Shown here one piece after another: positions 1-5,857 of a stretch of DNA of 6,684 nucleotides (position 1 is its first letter; each line of letters opens with the position of its first letter). A program made the translations under genes and the position numbers. Source of the stretch: CAYJFG01 sp964369405 (GTDB lineage Bacteria; Bacillota; Clostridia; Oscillospirales; Acutalibacteraceae). The stretch covers positions 1 through 6,684 of the forward strand of contig CAYJGB010000056.1 of NCBI GenBank assembly GCA_964369405.1, given 5' to 3'. A model generated the notes under the pieces. That model had not been told where the DNA came from, made no database searches, and was given only the letters and a program-made list of their open reading frames with translations.

Positions 1-53
1 GGCACTTCTCCATTTTGTATTTGTGTAATTCTTTGTTTAATTTCATTTGTCAT
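1..53 (-). CDS. hsdS: Type I restriction-modification specificity subunit HsdS, N-terminal start only (runs off the left edge)
   Basis: Only 17 codons are visible, reading MTNEIKQRITQIQNGEVP-like (17 residues plus part of the next codon). From memory of the family, this resembles the N-terminus of many Bacillota HsdS proteins, which begin with an 'RIEQIKNGEVPEGY'-like stretch before the first target recognition domain. The ATG at 53-51 has a good ribosome binding site, GAGG at 64-61, with 7 nt of spacing. The gene overlaps the end of the upstream zinc-ribbon gene by 11 bp, which implies translational coupling within the hsd operon. Another ATG at 46-44, in a different frame, gives a peptide unlike HsdS. 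It would be the second specificity subunit of this operon, setting the DNA target recognised with HsdM. The short visible length limits certainty. Confidence 0.6.
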   Translation of the reverse strand, partial: MTNEIKQRITQIQNGEV

Positions 54-852
54 TTTCTGTCCTCAGCTTTCCATTAATTTGAGCCACTGAGGCAGCTATT
101 TTATCGTTTCTTTGTTTTTCTTCCAATTGCTTATCTAAAATTAACTCTATCACAAATCGAACTACGTCATACAACCTTATGCACTCCTCTTCGGTGTATT
201 CGTGAATGCCTTTACTAAGTATTGAATAAATCTGTCCTTTGATTTTTTGAATTTCTTCGGGTATAATTTGCTCACATTTTTCTACAGCTTTAAGCTTGTC
301 TAAAAATTTAATCTCATTATTCTTATTCTCTAATTTTGCATACTTATGTTCCACCAAATTTTCTAAAATACGGCGTAAATATACAAATGAAGCGACGCCC
401 ATTCCTTGTGAATAGGCAGATAAAGAACGCTTGTACTCAATGTAATATTTGCTAAGCACATTTCTATATTTTTCAACACTTAATTGTTCTAATTGTGCAA
501 ATGATGGTGATTGCCCAATTTTTTGAATTATATTATTTTCTAAAATTAATGGAAAAAGATATATTTTTCCACAAAAAGAACATTCATACTCTACTAAATA
601 TCTTAATAAAGGTAACTTTATACTATTATCTTCTAGTGTTCGATATTGTATAACACGATGTCCACCATCAAAACAATTTTTAAATACAAAAACTCTTTCA
701 TCTTTGCAATTAGTACAATTTAGTTCTAACTTTACATTTGTGAAATTTGTATTTAGTGCATTAAAAAAATCATGTGTTATCACTGTTTGCTTGTAAGGCG
801 GTTCCGTTTCTAAAAATAGTTTTAGTAATTCTAAATTACTTTTTTCACTCAT
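43..852 (-). CDS. Zinc-ribbon protein with DUF4145-like C-terminal domain, embedded in the hsd operon
   Basis: This 269-residue protein has no recognised enzymatic motif. Its N-terminal half carries two CxxC pairs, C46/C49 and C91/C94, consistent with a zinc ribbon. The C-terminal half (about 150-240) is helical, with YLRRILENLVEHK and a later GIHEYTEEEC segment. This resembles the DUF4145/HEPN-like helical domains often found in restriction and abortive-infection loci. That assignment is from pattern memory and is tentative. A basic, glutamine-rich helix ends the protein. The ATG overlaps the hsdM stop (ATGA), and GGAGG about 10 nt upstream supports this start. It sits between hsdM and a second hsdS and overlaps both neighbours, so it is probably co-translated with the restriction complex. 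It could be a modulator of restriction or a separate defence effector. The sequence does not decide. Confidence 0.75.
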   Translation of the reverse strand: MSEKSNLELLKLFLETEPPYKQTVITHDFFNALNTNFTNVKLELNCTNCKDERVFVFKNCFDGGHRVIQYRTLEDNSIKLPLLRYLVEYECSFCGKIYLFPLILENNIIQKIGQSPSFAQLEQLSVEKYRNVLSKYYIEYKRSLSAYSQGMGVASFVYLRRILENLVEHKYAKLENKNNEIKFLDKLKAVEKCEQIIPEEIQKIKGQIYSILSKGIHEYTEEECIRLYDVVRFVIELILDKQLEEKQRNDKIAASVAQINGKLRTENDK

Positions 853-2378
853 ATTCCAAGTCCCTCCATATACTCTTTCATCTTCGCTTGCACCTGTGCA
901 AGTTCTTTTTCAAGTTTTTCAATATTCTCTTTAACTACATCAATATCTACCATTTCTTCTTCCTCAAAGGTATCTACATAACGTGGAATATTTAAGTTGT
1001 AGTCATTTTCTTTTATCTCATCTGATGTAGCTTTATAACTGTATTTTTCAGTGGTTTCACGATTTGTATAAGTGTTTACAATCTTTGTTATATCCTGTTC
1101 TCGTAAGATGTTTTGATTTTTACCTTTTTCAAAGTTACCGTCGCCACTGGCATCAATAAACAATACATCACGATTAGGTTTATTTTTCTTAAGCACAAGC
1201 ACGCAAGCAGGAATACCAGTACCGAAAAATAAATTTGACGGTAGACCGATAACTGCATCAAGTAAGTTTATATCTATAAGCTCTTTACGAATTTTCCCCT
1301 CGCTTGCACCTCTAAAAAGCACACCATGAGGGAGCACCACTGCCATTCTTCCGTCATTTGCATCTAAGCTACTAAGCATATGCAAAACAAAGGCGTAATC
1401 ACCTTTTGATGACGGAGGAACTCCTAATGTGAACCTTTTATACGGGTCAAGGGTTGCTTGCATTTTTGCTTTTTTCTTGCTATCGCTTGACACTTCTCCT
1501 AGAAACCCACTGTCCCATTTATCCAATGAGAACGGAGGATTTGCAACTATAACTTGAAATTTCATAAGTTCATCGTTTTGCAAGTGTTGAGGGTTTGCAA
1601 GTGTATCACCTTGTTTAATATTTGCATCATCTATATTATGTAAAAACATATTCATAGTGCAAAGTGCCCATGTTTGTGCATTTGCCTCTTGTCCGTAAAT
1701 TGCTACTTTTTTACTTGGTGCTTCTTTAAATGCTTTGAGCAGTAAACCACCACTACCACAAGTAGGGTCATAAATTCGGTCGTTTTCCTGTGGCTTTACA
1801 AGCTTGGCTACAAGCTCTGAAACTGTACTAGGTGTGAAAAATTCCCCACCTTTTTTACCTGCATCAGATGCAAAATTTGCAATCATATATTCATAAGCAT
1901 CACCGATTATATCAGAACTATCAAGGTGCGATGGACGCAAATCAAGTTCATAAAAATCTAATAGTAAGTTCTTAAGAATAGCATTTTTTTCACGAACATC
2001 ACCAAAGTCTACTTGAGAATTAAAGTCAATAGCACGAAATACATTACGAAGTTTACCACTATTGTGTTCTTCAATATGAGAAAGTGCGATATTTATTTTT
2101 TGCCCTATTTCAGTGTCACCTCTATTTTCATATAGATAGTCAAAAGTTGAAACTTCGTCAAGCGCAAATCGTTCACGACTCATAGCTCTAGCAATTCTAT
2201 TACCATCGCCATTATATTGCTCTTCGTACTCGGCTCTTTTTTCTTTATTTACATCACTTAGGTATTTTACAAATAGCATTGATAGTATATAATCTTTGTA
2301 TCTTGAACTGTCAATTTTTCCACGAAAGCTGTCACATGCTTTCCATAGTGTGTTTTGAATATCTGTTTTAGTTGTCAT
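849..2378 (-). CDS. hsdM: Type I restriction-modification DNA methyltransferase subunit HsdM (N6-adenine)
   Basis: This is a full-length 509-residue HsdM. It transfers a methyl group from S-adenosylmethionine to adenine N6 in the target set by HsdS, and forms the modification core to which HsdR joins. The N-terminal helical domain (about 1-150) starts with ALWKACD-like sequence typical of the family. The FFTPSTV segment (180-186) precedes SAM-binding motif I, DPTCGSGG (204-211). The catalytic motif IV is NPPF (280-283). A C-terminal acidic coiled coil (about 472-505) should pack against HsdS. The ATG at 2378-2376 has AAAGGA upstream, lying inside the end of hsdS; only 1 nt separates the two genes. 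The stop overlaps the next start by 4 bp. All core motifs look intact, so the methyltransferase is probably active. Confidence 0.97.
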   Translation of the reverse strand: MTTKTDIQNTLWKACDSFRGKIDSSRYKDYILSMLFVKYLSDVNKEKRAEYEEQYNGDGNRIARAMSRERFALDEVSTFDYLYENRGDTEIGQKINIALSHIEEHNSGKLRNVFRAIDFNSQVDFGDVREKNAILKNLLLDFYELDLRPSHLDSSDIIGDAYEYMIANFASDAGKKGGEFFTPSTVSELVAKLVKPQENDRIYDPTCGSGGLLLKAFKEAPSKKVAIYGQEANAQTWALCTMNMFLHNIDDANIKQGDTLANPQHLQNDELMKFQVIVANPPFSLDKWDSGFLGEVSSDSKKKAKMQATLDPYKRFTLGVPPSSKGDYAFVLHMLSSLDANDGRMAVVLPHGVLFRGASEGKIRKELIDINLLDAVIGLPSNLFFGTGIPACVLVLKKNKPNRDVLFIDASGDGNFEKGKNQNILREQDITKIVNTYTNRETTEKYSYKATSDEIKENDYNLNIPRYVDTFEEEEMVDIDVVKENIEKLEKELAQVQAKMKEYMEGLGI

Positions 2379-2379
2379 T

Positions 2380-2955
2380 TTAATTTCCTTTCATATACAG
2401 GTTTTCAAGTAGTAGTTTTGTATAAATAGATTTTTCTTCTTCAAGTTTTCTAAGTAAATATTGTTCTTTTTTTGTAAGAAGATTAAACTTACCTACTTTA
2501 ATTTGTTCATCTATTGTAGGTAGTTTGATTTCAATTTCTCCTATAAAAAGTGGGCGAATTGCTCCTATCATATTACTTGTATTGTTTTTAAGATATTCTT
2601 TTTTAACTATTTCAGAATTTAAAAACCAGTATAAATACTCTGTACTAACTATATTTTTATTAGCTCTTACAATAGCAAAATGAGTAGGAATCACAAAATT
2701 TTCTGTGTCTTCGTCTATTAAAACAGCTGTATAAGGGGTAGATAATCTCACGATTATGTCGCCCATTTTTGTTAAGTATTCGGTATTTAATGGTTCTATG
2801 CCATAGAAATCTTCAAGAAAATCAGTAGCAATATATCCATTATCGCTTATAGATTTAAGTGTGAGTTGCTTGTAATAGAATTCCGTTTTAATTTTAGATT
2901 GCTTTCTTGAGAGAATAAGTCCGGTTCTAATTTCGCTTAATTGATTTAATTTAAT
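2380..2955 (-). CDS. hsdS: Half-length type I specificity subunit HsdS (single target recognition domain), unusual start codon
   Basis: About 191 residues, roughly half a classical HsdS. It has one target recognition domain followed by one conserved helix. It opens MKLNQLSEIRTGLILSRKQ-like, contains GDIIVRLSTPYTAVLI (typical HsdS core), then LPTIDEQ and a long helix to the end (about 145-190). Single-domain S subunits are known to act as dimers, giving palindromic-type targets. It precedes hsdM by 1 nt and should be co-translated. The start is odd. The strong site AAAGGAG at about 2972-2966 is 8 nt before an ATT codon (2955-2953), where homology to the family begins. The legal alternatives are GTG at 2964, which overlaps the ribosome site, and TTG at 2994, which has no such site. 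Either ATT is the initiator or an ATG has mutated. The open frame extends to 2994. Confidence 0.85.
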   Translation of the reverse strand: MKLNQLSEIRTGLILSRKQSKIKTEFYYKQLTLKSISDNGYIATDFLEDFYGIEPLNTEYLTKMGDIIVRLSTPYTAVLIDEDTENFVIPTHFAIVRANKNIVSTEYLYWFLNSEIVKKEYLKNNTSNMIGAIRPLFIGEIEIKLPTIDEQIKVGKFNLLTKKEQYLLRKLEEEKSIYTKLLLENLYMKGN

Positions 2956-3021
2956 AGTAGTCACTCCTTTTTTGTTGTGGTAATAAAATAACAAAACAGG
3001 TTATAGGTTTCTTTTGCTGAT

Positions 3022-3050
3022 ATTATACCATGCTGTTACATTTTTGTCAA
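3022..3050 (-). promoter_or_regulatory. Consensus sigma-A promoter of the hsd operon
   Basis: On the minus strand, TTGACA (3050-3045) and TATAAT (3027-3022) are separated by exactly 17 bp. Both hexamers match the housekeeping consensus perfectly. Transcription should begin near 3015 and give a leader of about 60 nt before the half-hsdS gene. This implies strong expression of hsdS-hsdM and downstream genes unless a repressor intervenes. Confidence 0.9.
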
Positions 3051-3063
3051 CTGTTTTTTGTTA

Positions 3064-3081
3064 TGTGTTAAAAATAACACA
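3064..3081. repeat. Perfect 7-bp inverted repeat upstream of the hsd promoter, possible operator
   Basis: TGTGTTA (3064-3070) and TAACACA (3075-3081) are perfect inverted arms around AAAA. The site lies 13 bp upstream of the -35 hexamer and is not followed by a T-run on either strand, so it is not an obvious terminator. The size and symmetry suit a dimeric regulator. It does not fit the Rex consensus arrangement. The role is inferred from position only. Confidence 0.45.
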
Positions 3082-3137
3082 AATGTATTACTTTTTCACA
3101 AAACTATTAACTTTTTGAACCATTTCTTAAGTGAAAC

Positions 3138-3218
3138 CAAGCATAAAAGTCAATTTATTTTAGATGTTTAATTCACTATTTTAAAAATTTCTCTTATAAC
3201 TTTATAATCATTTTCATC
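3138..3218. repeat. 81-bp perfect direct repeat, copy A (mob gene end plus orphan AbiE operator arm)
   Basis: Positions 3138-3218 are identical to 6498-6578 at an offset of 3,360 bp. Similarity continues past 3218 with mismatches and a 1-bp gap as far as the right edge of copy B. The repeat covers the last codons of the MobC-like gene, its stop, and 30 bp beyond. The lower end is abrupt: it stops at CAAGCATAAAAGTCAAT (3138-3154), one arm of the AbiE inverted repeat including the -35 element. The partner arm and -10 are absent here. Confidence 0.97.
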
Positions 3219-3461
3219 AAATTTATTTTCTTTTATTGTATTACCTATCTCTTTTAACTCATCCCTAATAACCTTAATCACCCTTGTATTAGCTTGTATA
3301 GTCATTTCAGTATTTTGAAGTCTATGCATAATATAATCTTGCTTACTCATACCGCTTAGTCTTACTAATCTTTCAATCTCTTCCCATTCATCTGGCGATA
3401 CTCTAAAACTTACTGTTTTACTCCGCCATCTGTTTTTCTTGTCTTTTACTTTTTCACTCAT
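3168..3461 (-). CDS. Ribbon-helix-helix MobC-like mobilisation accessory protein
   Basis: A 97-residue, basic-then-acidic small protein. Residues about 15-48 (KTVSFRVSPDEWEEIERLVR then GMSKQDYIMHRL) have the beta strand, two helices and turn of a ribbon-helix-helix DNA-binding domain. They match MobC-like relaxosome accessory proteins found beside integrases in integrative mobilisable elements of Bacillota (family recalled, not searched). Such proteins bind oriT and help the relaxase, but no relaxase is present here. The ATG has AAAGAGGT upstream and starts 1 nt after the integrase stop, so the two form one transcription unit. The last 17 codons and the flanking DNA are identical to the broken copy at the right edge. 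Alternatively it could be a transcriptional regulator. Confidence 0.8.
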   Translation of the reverse strand: MSEKVKDKKNRWRSKTVSFRVSPDEWEEIERLVRLSGMSKQDYIMHRLQNTEMTIQANTRVIKVIRDELKEIGNTIKENKFDENDYKVIREIFKIVN

Positions 3462-3462
3462 A

Positions 3463-3867
3463 TTAAATACCTCTTTCGATTGATAATTTATTGGCTATTT
3501 CTAGTTGTTTAGTAGGGAACAGGTGAGCATACCTGTAAGTTATATCTATACTTTCATGACCTAACCTATCAGCTATTGCTACTGCACTAAACCCCATGTT
3601 TATTAGAAGTGAACAGTGACTGTGCCTTAAATCATGGTTTCTAATCTTCTTAACTCCTGACTGCTTGCAACCTCTTGCCATTTCATTTTGTAGATAACTT
3701 TTTGTTACTGGGAATATTCTATCTGTATCTTTTATCTTGTATAAGCTGTCTATATACTCTTGTATTTCTTCACATAAAAAGTCTGGCATTGATATTACTC
3801 TTTTGCTTTTTGGTGTTTTAGGGTCGGTTATAATATCTTCGCAGTAAATTCTATGATTGTGAACAGT
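3463..3867 (-). pseudogene. int: Tyrosine recombinase (integrase), C-terminal fragment
   Basis: This is the catalytic C-terminal part of a Tn916-type integrase. The frame opens at 3867, after a TAA at 3870-3868. Recognisable integrase sequence begins near EDIITDPKTPKSKRV, upstream of the ATG at 3789 that a simple ORF call would use, so that ATG is not a genuine start. Counting from that methionine, active-site residues are H52 and R55 (HDLRH), H78 (RLGH) and the nucleophile Y87 (TYRYAHL). The N-terminal arm- and core-binding domains and the first catalytic arginine are missing. Full-length relatives are about 380-400 residues, so about two thirds is lost and recombination activity is not expected. 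It directly precedes the MobC-like gene, marking the remnant end of an integrative element. The cause looks like deletion or a junction near 3850. Confidence 0.9.
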
Positions 3868-3924
3868 TTAACATCTTAACCACTGTTGGACTATTAACCA
3901 CATCTCTTTTAATAAAAATTGCAA

Positions 3925-3946
3925 TAAAAAAAGCACAACACTTGTG
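3925..3946 (-). terminator. Weak intrinsic terminator-like hairpin
   Basis: On the minus strand, CACAA-GTG-TTGTG forms a 5-bp stem with a 3-nt loop (3946-3934), followed by C and a run of seven T residues (3932-3926). This could end transcription from the small-gene segment before the integrase remnant. The stem is short, so termination may be partial. Confidence 0.35.
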
Positions 3947-3971
3947 TATAATACTTTTTAAATTTATATTT

Positions 3972-4073
3972 AGTTTTAATTGCGTTTAAAGTGTGTTTCA
4001 ATCTGTTTGATTTTATTTTAACACTTGTGTTGTAAGGTTTACACTAGCAAATAGACAAACATCGCTTATTAAG
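3972..4073. repeat. Imperfect intergenic repeat, copy 1 (promoter-like segment after the 83-residue gene)
   Basis: This segment resembles 4370-4458. Shared blocks are GTTTTA-TTGCGTTTAA (3973-3989, one mismatch), TTTTATTTTAA (4011-4021), and a 24-bp block at 4050-4073 that differs from 4435-4458 by two transitions. On the minus strand the block starts 3 nt after a stop codon in both places. It contains TTGTCT and, 17 bp on, TTACAA, a weak promoter-like pair. No intact gene follows it in 3868-3970, so it may be left over from a lost gene. Confidence 0.75.
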
Positions 4074-4076
4074 GGT

Positions 4077-4328
4077 TTATTTATTCTTAAAAAATTGTTC
4101 AAGTTCTATATCAGAATCAATATACACTGAATCAACACTATCGCTATTTTTAACTAATATATTTTTACCTTGCACTTCATATTTAGCTATATCAGTTCCG
4201 TCAACTGCATCTAGTTTGAAAATAGTTATAATATTAGGAATGTTTTCTTCTAATGCGATACATTGTTTTTCATAAAGTTCTACATCTGAAACGTTACAAA
4301 CTGTATAATGGTATTTATATTTTTTCAT
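4077..4328 (-). CDS. Hypothetical 83-residue protein
   Basis: I do not recognise this protein. It has 83 residues, is acidic towards the C-terminus (a D/E-rich tail ending in EQFFKNK), and alternates short beta-like stretches (KYKYHYTV, IITIFKLDAV, KYEVQGKNILV, SVYIDSDIEL). This pattern suggests a compact mostly beta fold. No signal peptide or membrane segment is visible. The start is well supported: GGAG lies 8 nt before the ATG at 4328-4326. It has its own 5' region with a promoter-like pair at 4443-4414. It lies between a frameshifted small gene and the integrase remnant, among accessory genes of a mobile element. An intact frame with a good ribosome site argues for a real, expressed gene. 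Confidence 0.75.
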   Translation of the reverse strand: MKKYKYHYTVCNVSDVELYEKQCIALEENIPNIITIFKLDAVDGTDIAKYEVQGKNILVKNSDSVDSVYIDSDIELEQFFKNK

Positions 4329-4369
4329 ATCGCTTACTCCAATCCTAATTTTTCATTTACTGATTTTCT

Positions 4370-4458
4370 TGTTTTAGTTGCGTTTAACTACATTTAATTT
4401 TTATTTTAATGTTTGTATAGTACTTTTACTTGTGAATAGACAAATATTGCTTATTAAG
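4370..4458. repeat. Imperfect intergenic repeat, copy 2 (promoter-like segment before the 83-residue gene)
   Basis: This is the partner of the segment at 3972-4073. It lies directly behind the stop codon of the frameshifted small gene and in front of the intact 83-residue gene. The two copies share several blocks separated by short indels. The best conserved is a 24-bp stretch (4435-4458) with two transitions. Confidence 0.75.
4414..4443 (-). promoter_or_regulatory. Candidate promoter of the 83-residue gene
   Basis: On the minus strand, TTGTCT (4443-4438) and TATACA (4419-4414) are spaced by 18 bp. Each hexamer has two mismatches to the sigma-A consensus. The pair is in the right place to drive the gene starting at 4328, with a leader of about 80 nt. 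Confidence 0.4.
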
Positions 4459-4461
4459 TAT

Positions 4462-4723
4462 TTAATCGTTTCTGTGTTTAGGACAATTTAGAGATGATTT
4501 CCTCCAGTTTTTAATTTTAAACTTATCAGGCAATGAGGATTCTTTAATCATTCCATCTGCAATTTCTGAATTCTCAAAAAACTCATAATCTCCAACGCAA
4601 ATAGTCGCTAAATCATCCTCATTATCTTGTGCTGGTGAATACCAGTCAGCTTCACCTTGGAAAAATTTTACCATTATGACAAGTAAGTTTTATGTTCTGT
4701 CCTAGATAGTTGTGTAATTTCAT
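4462..4723 (-). pseudogene. Frameshifted small gene, possibly Sm-like fold
   Basis: The true start is the ATG at 4723-4721, which has AAAGGAG 8 nt upstream and begins MKLHNYLGQNIKLTCHNGKIF. That frame stops at TGA (4654-4652) after 23 codons. The following frame continues the protein without a break in sense as QGEADWYSPAQDNEDDLATICVGDYEFFENSEIAD. One extra base in the TTTTTCC tract near 4662-4656 accounts for the break. The rejoined N-terminal half resembles small proteins starting 'MKLNDYLGKKVKVTDIDGKVFEG', with the beta-rich layout of Sm/SH3-like folds (tentative). The internal ATG at 4674 has no ribosome site, so a 70-residue call from there is probably an artefact. The last 25 residues are basic and unlike the rest. 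Alternatives are a sequencing error or a +1 frameshift. Confidence 0.65.
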
Positions 4724-4725
4724 GC

Positions 4726-5001
4726 TTAGTTCTCCTTTTTATGCGTAAAATATGAGTTCCTTTTTTCGCAATATATACTAAAACTATTAGTTGCTATGTA
4801 CTTATCCTCATCATCGTTATATGTTTTACCGATATTACGTTCTACTACTATAAATTCATTTTGTTCATTTTTTTGAGTCTAATTTAATGCTAATAGTGAG
4901 AATTAATAAATCTACGGGTTTTTTTGTTAGGAAATTTCTGTTTATTATTCGTTCGCTTTCAGTAAATATTCCACCATGATTATCAGGTTTTTAAACTCCA
5001 T
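4726..5001 (-). pseudogene. Remnant of an unrecognised gene with two frameshifts
   Basis: No single frame is open here, but three pieces join into one protein-like reading. ATG at 5001 gives MEFK. One added A in the AAAAA run at 4992-4988 leads into KPDNHGGIFTESERIINRNFLTKK (frame open 4990-4864). One removed A in the AAAAAAA run near 4873-4867 leads into NEQNEFIVVERNIGKTYNDDEDKYIATNSFSIYCEKR, ending at TAA 4728-4726. Both breaks are in A-runs, typical of slippage or sequencing error. The stop is 2 nt before the start of the next gene, whose ribosome site lies in its end, so the two were once one unit. It begins 13 nt after the abiEii stop. I do not recognise the product of about 90 residues. 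Confidence 0.5.
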
Positions 5002-5010
5002 TTTCCTACA

Positions 5011-5032
5011 AATATTAAGCAATTTTAATATT
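5011..5032. repeat. AT-only inverted repeat over the abiEii stop codon
   Basis: AATATTAA (5011-5018) and TTAATATT (5025-5032) are perfect 8-bp arms around a 6-nt loop, spanning the abiEii stop. No T-run follows on the minus strand, so it is at best a weak terminator or a 3' stabilising hairpin. In DNA this AT-rich it may be chance. Confidence 0.35.
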
Positions 5033-5857
5033 TTTCAATAACTTTGATACAGCCTCACAAGTATCCATAAAACTTATCTCTTTTGCGTAATCAAAATCTC
5101 GTTGATATATCTCCCATCTATCACTCATGGTTTTACTATCGATAACCATCTGCAAAATCTCATGACTTCGCTCGATTAAATCAGAAGATTTTCTCTTTTC
5201 ACAAGTAGCATAAAAAGCAGTTTTAAGTGTATCAACATCTATATTTTTATACTGCAATTTACTTAGTATGTAAACATCATAGTAATCTCTTGGGCGAGTA
5301 TTCTGGTCTGCTCTTGAGATAATTGTTTCAAGCTTTTCTGCTAAAATAGTTTCTATATTATAAGCCAAAATACTTATGCTTCTATCCTCAGTTAGCAATT
5401 TAAACTTATACTCTATTTCTCTTGGTGTGATTTTATCTCCGGTTGTTATATCAAACTTTAAAGGTATAGCCATAGGCGGATAATTTGCACTTAGTGAAAT
5501 CCTAAATCCACTATACTCATCCAACTCTCTGATTTCTGAAATGCCAAGAACTTCAAACTCTATGTTGTCATCAATTTTAACATCCGAAATTTCCTTAAAT
5601 ATCTGCATAATCTGCCCTTTATTAACTGGAAGTCCTTTAATTGTAGCATCAATATCCATGGTAGCTCTACTATCAAGACCAACCATTGCTGCTATCAAAA
5701 ATCCACCCTTTAAAATAAAGCTTTCTCTGTATTTCGATAATGATATTCTCTCTAAAAATCTTTCAAGCATATAGTTTTGCATTACTATCTGTGCTGAAAT
5801 TGAATTTCTCTTAGCGATGTCTTTAATTATCGCTTTTAACTGCATTGCATTTTTCAC
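5015..5857 (-). CDS. abiEii: AbiEii type IV toxin, nucleotidyltransferase (DUF1814 family)
   Basis: A 280-residue cytoplasmic toxin of the AbiE phage-exclusion system. Family members are nucleotidyltransferases that block growth when not countered by AbiEi; the related MenT3 adds pyrimidines to tRNA 3' ends. The substrate of this protein is not known. The first motif is FILKGGFLI (48-55), followed by the metal-binding pair D68xD70 (MDIDA). Next come KFDIT (134-138), AEKLETI (173-179) and RDYYDVYIL (190-198), which are the hallmark motifs of the family, all present. A helical C-terminal part follows. The start is GTG at 5857-5855, with GGAGG 7 nt upstream and a 4-bp overlap with the abiEi stop, so translation is coupled to the antitoxin gene. 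The length is normal and nothing suggests inactivation. Confidence 0.95.
   Translation of the reverse strand: MKNAMQLKAIIKDIAKRNSISAQIVMQNYMLERFLERISLSKYRESFILKGGFLIAAMVGLDSRATMDIDATIKGLPVNKGQIMQIFKEISDVKIDDNIEFEVLGISEIRELDEYSGFRISLSANYPPMAIPLKFDITTGDKITPREIEYKFKLLTEDRSISILAYNIETILAEKLETIISRADQNTRPRDYYDVYILSKLQYKNIDVDTLKTAFYATCEKRKSSDLIERSHEILQMVIDSKTMSDRWEIYQRDFDYAKEISFMDTCEAVSKLLKNIKIA

Noticed and set aside
774..995. Plus-strand open frame of 73 codons, hydrophobic and phenylalanine-rich
   Set aside because: It lies antisense to the end of hsdM and the start of the zinc-ribbon gene; its composition is the mirror of lysine-rich coding on the other strand.
3064..3081. Rex-type redox operator
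   Set aside because: The arms and spacing do not line up with the TTGTTAA-N4-TTAACAA consensus.
3868..3915. Short frame reading VVNSPTVVKMLNCSQS as an excisionase fragment
   Set aside because: Only 16 codons with a loose helix-turn-helix likeness; too short to support.
3937..4030. AACACTTGTGT occurring twice (3937-3947 and 4020-4030) as attachment-site cores
   Set aside because: Only 11 bp, in AT-rich DNA, and not positioned at the ends of the element; no evidence of integration at either.
5541..5774. Plus-strand open frame of 77 codons
   Set aside because: It is entirely antisense to the conserved catalytic region of abiEii, so it is a shadow frame.
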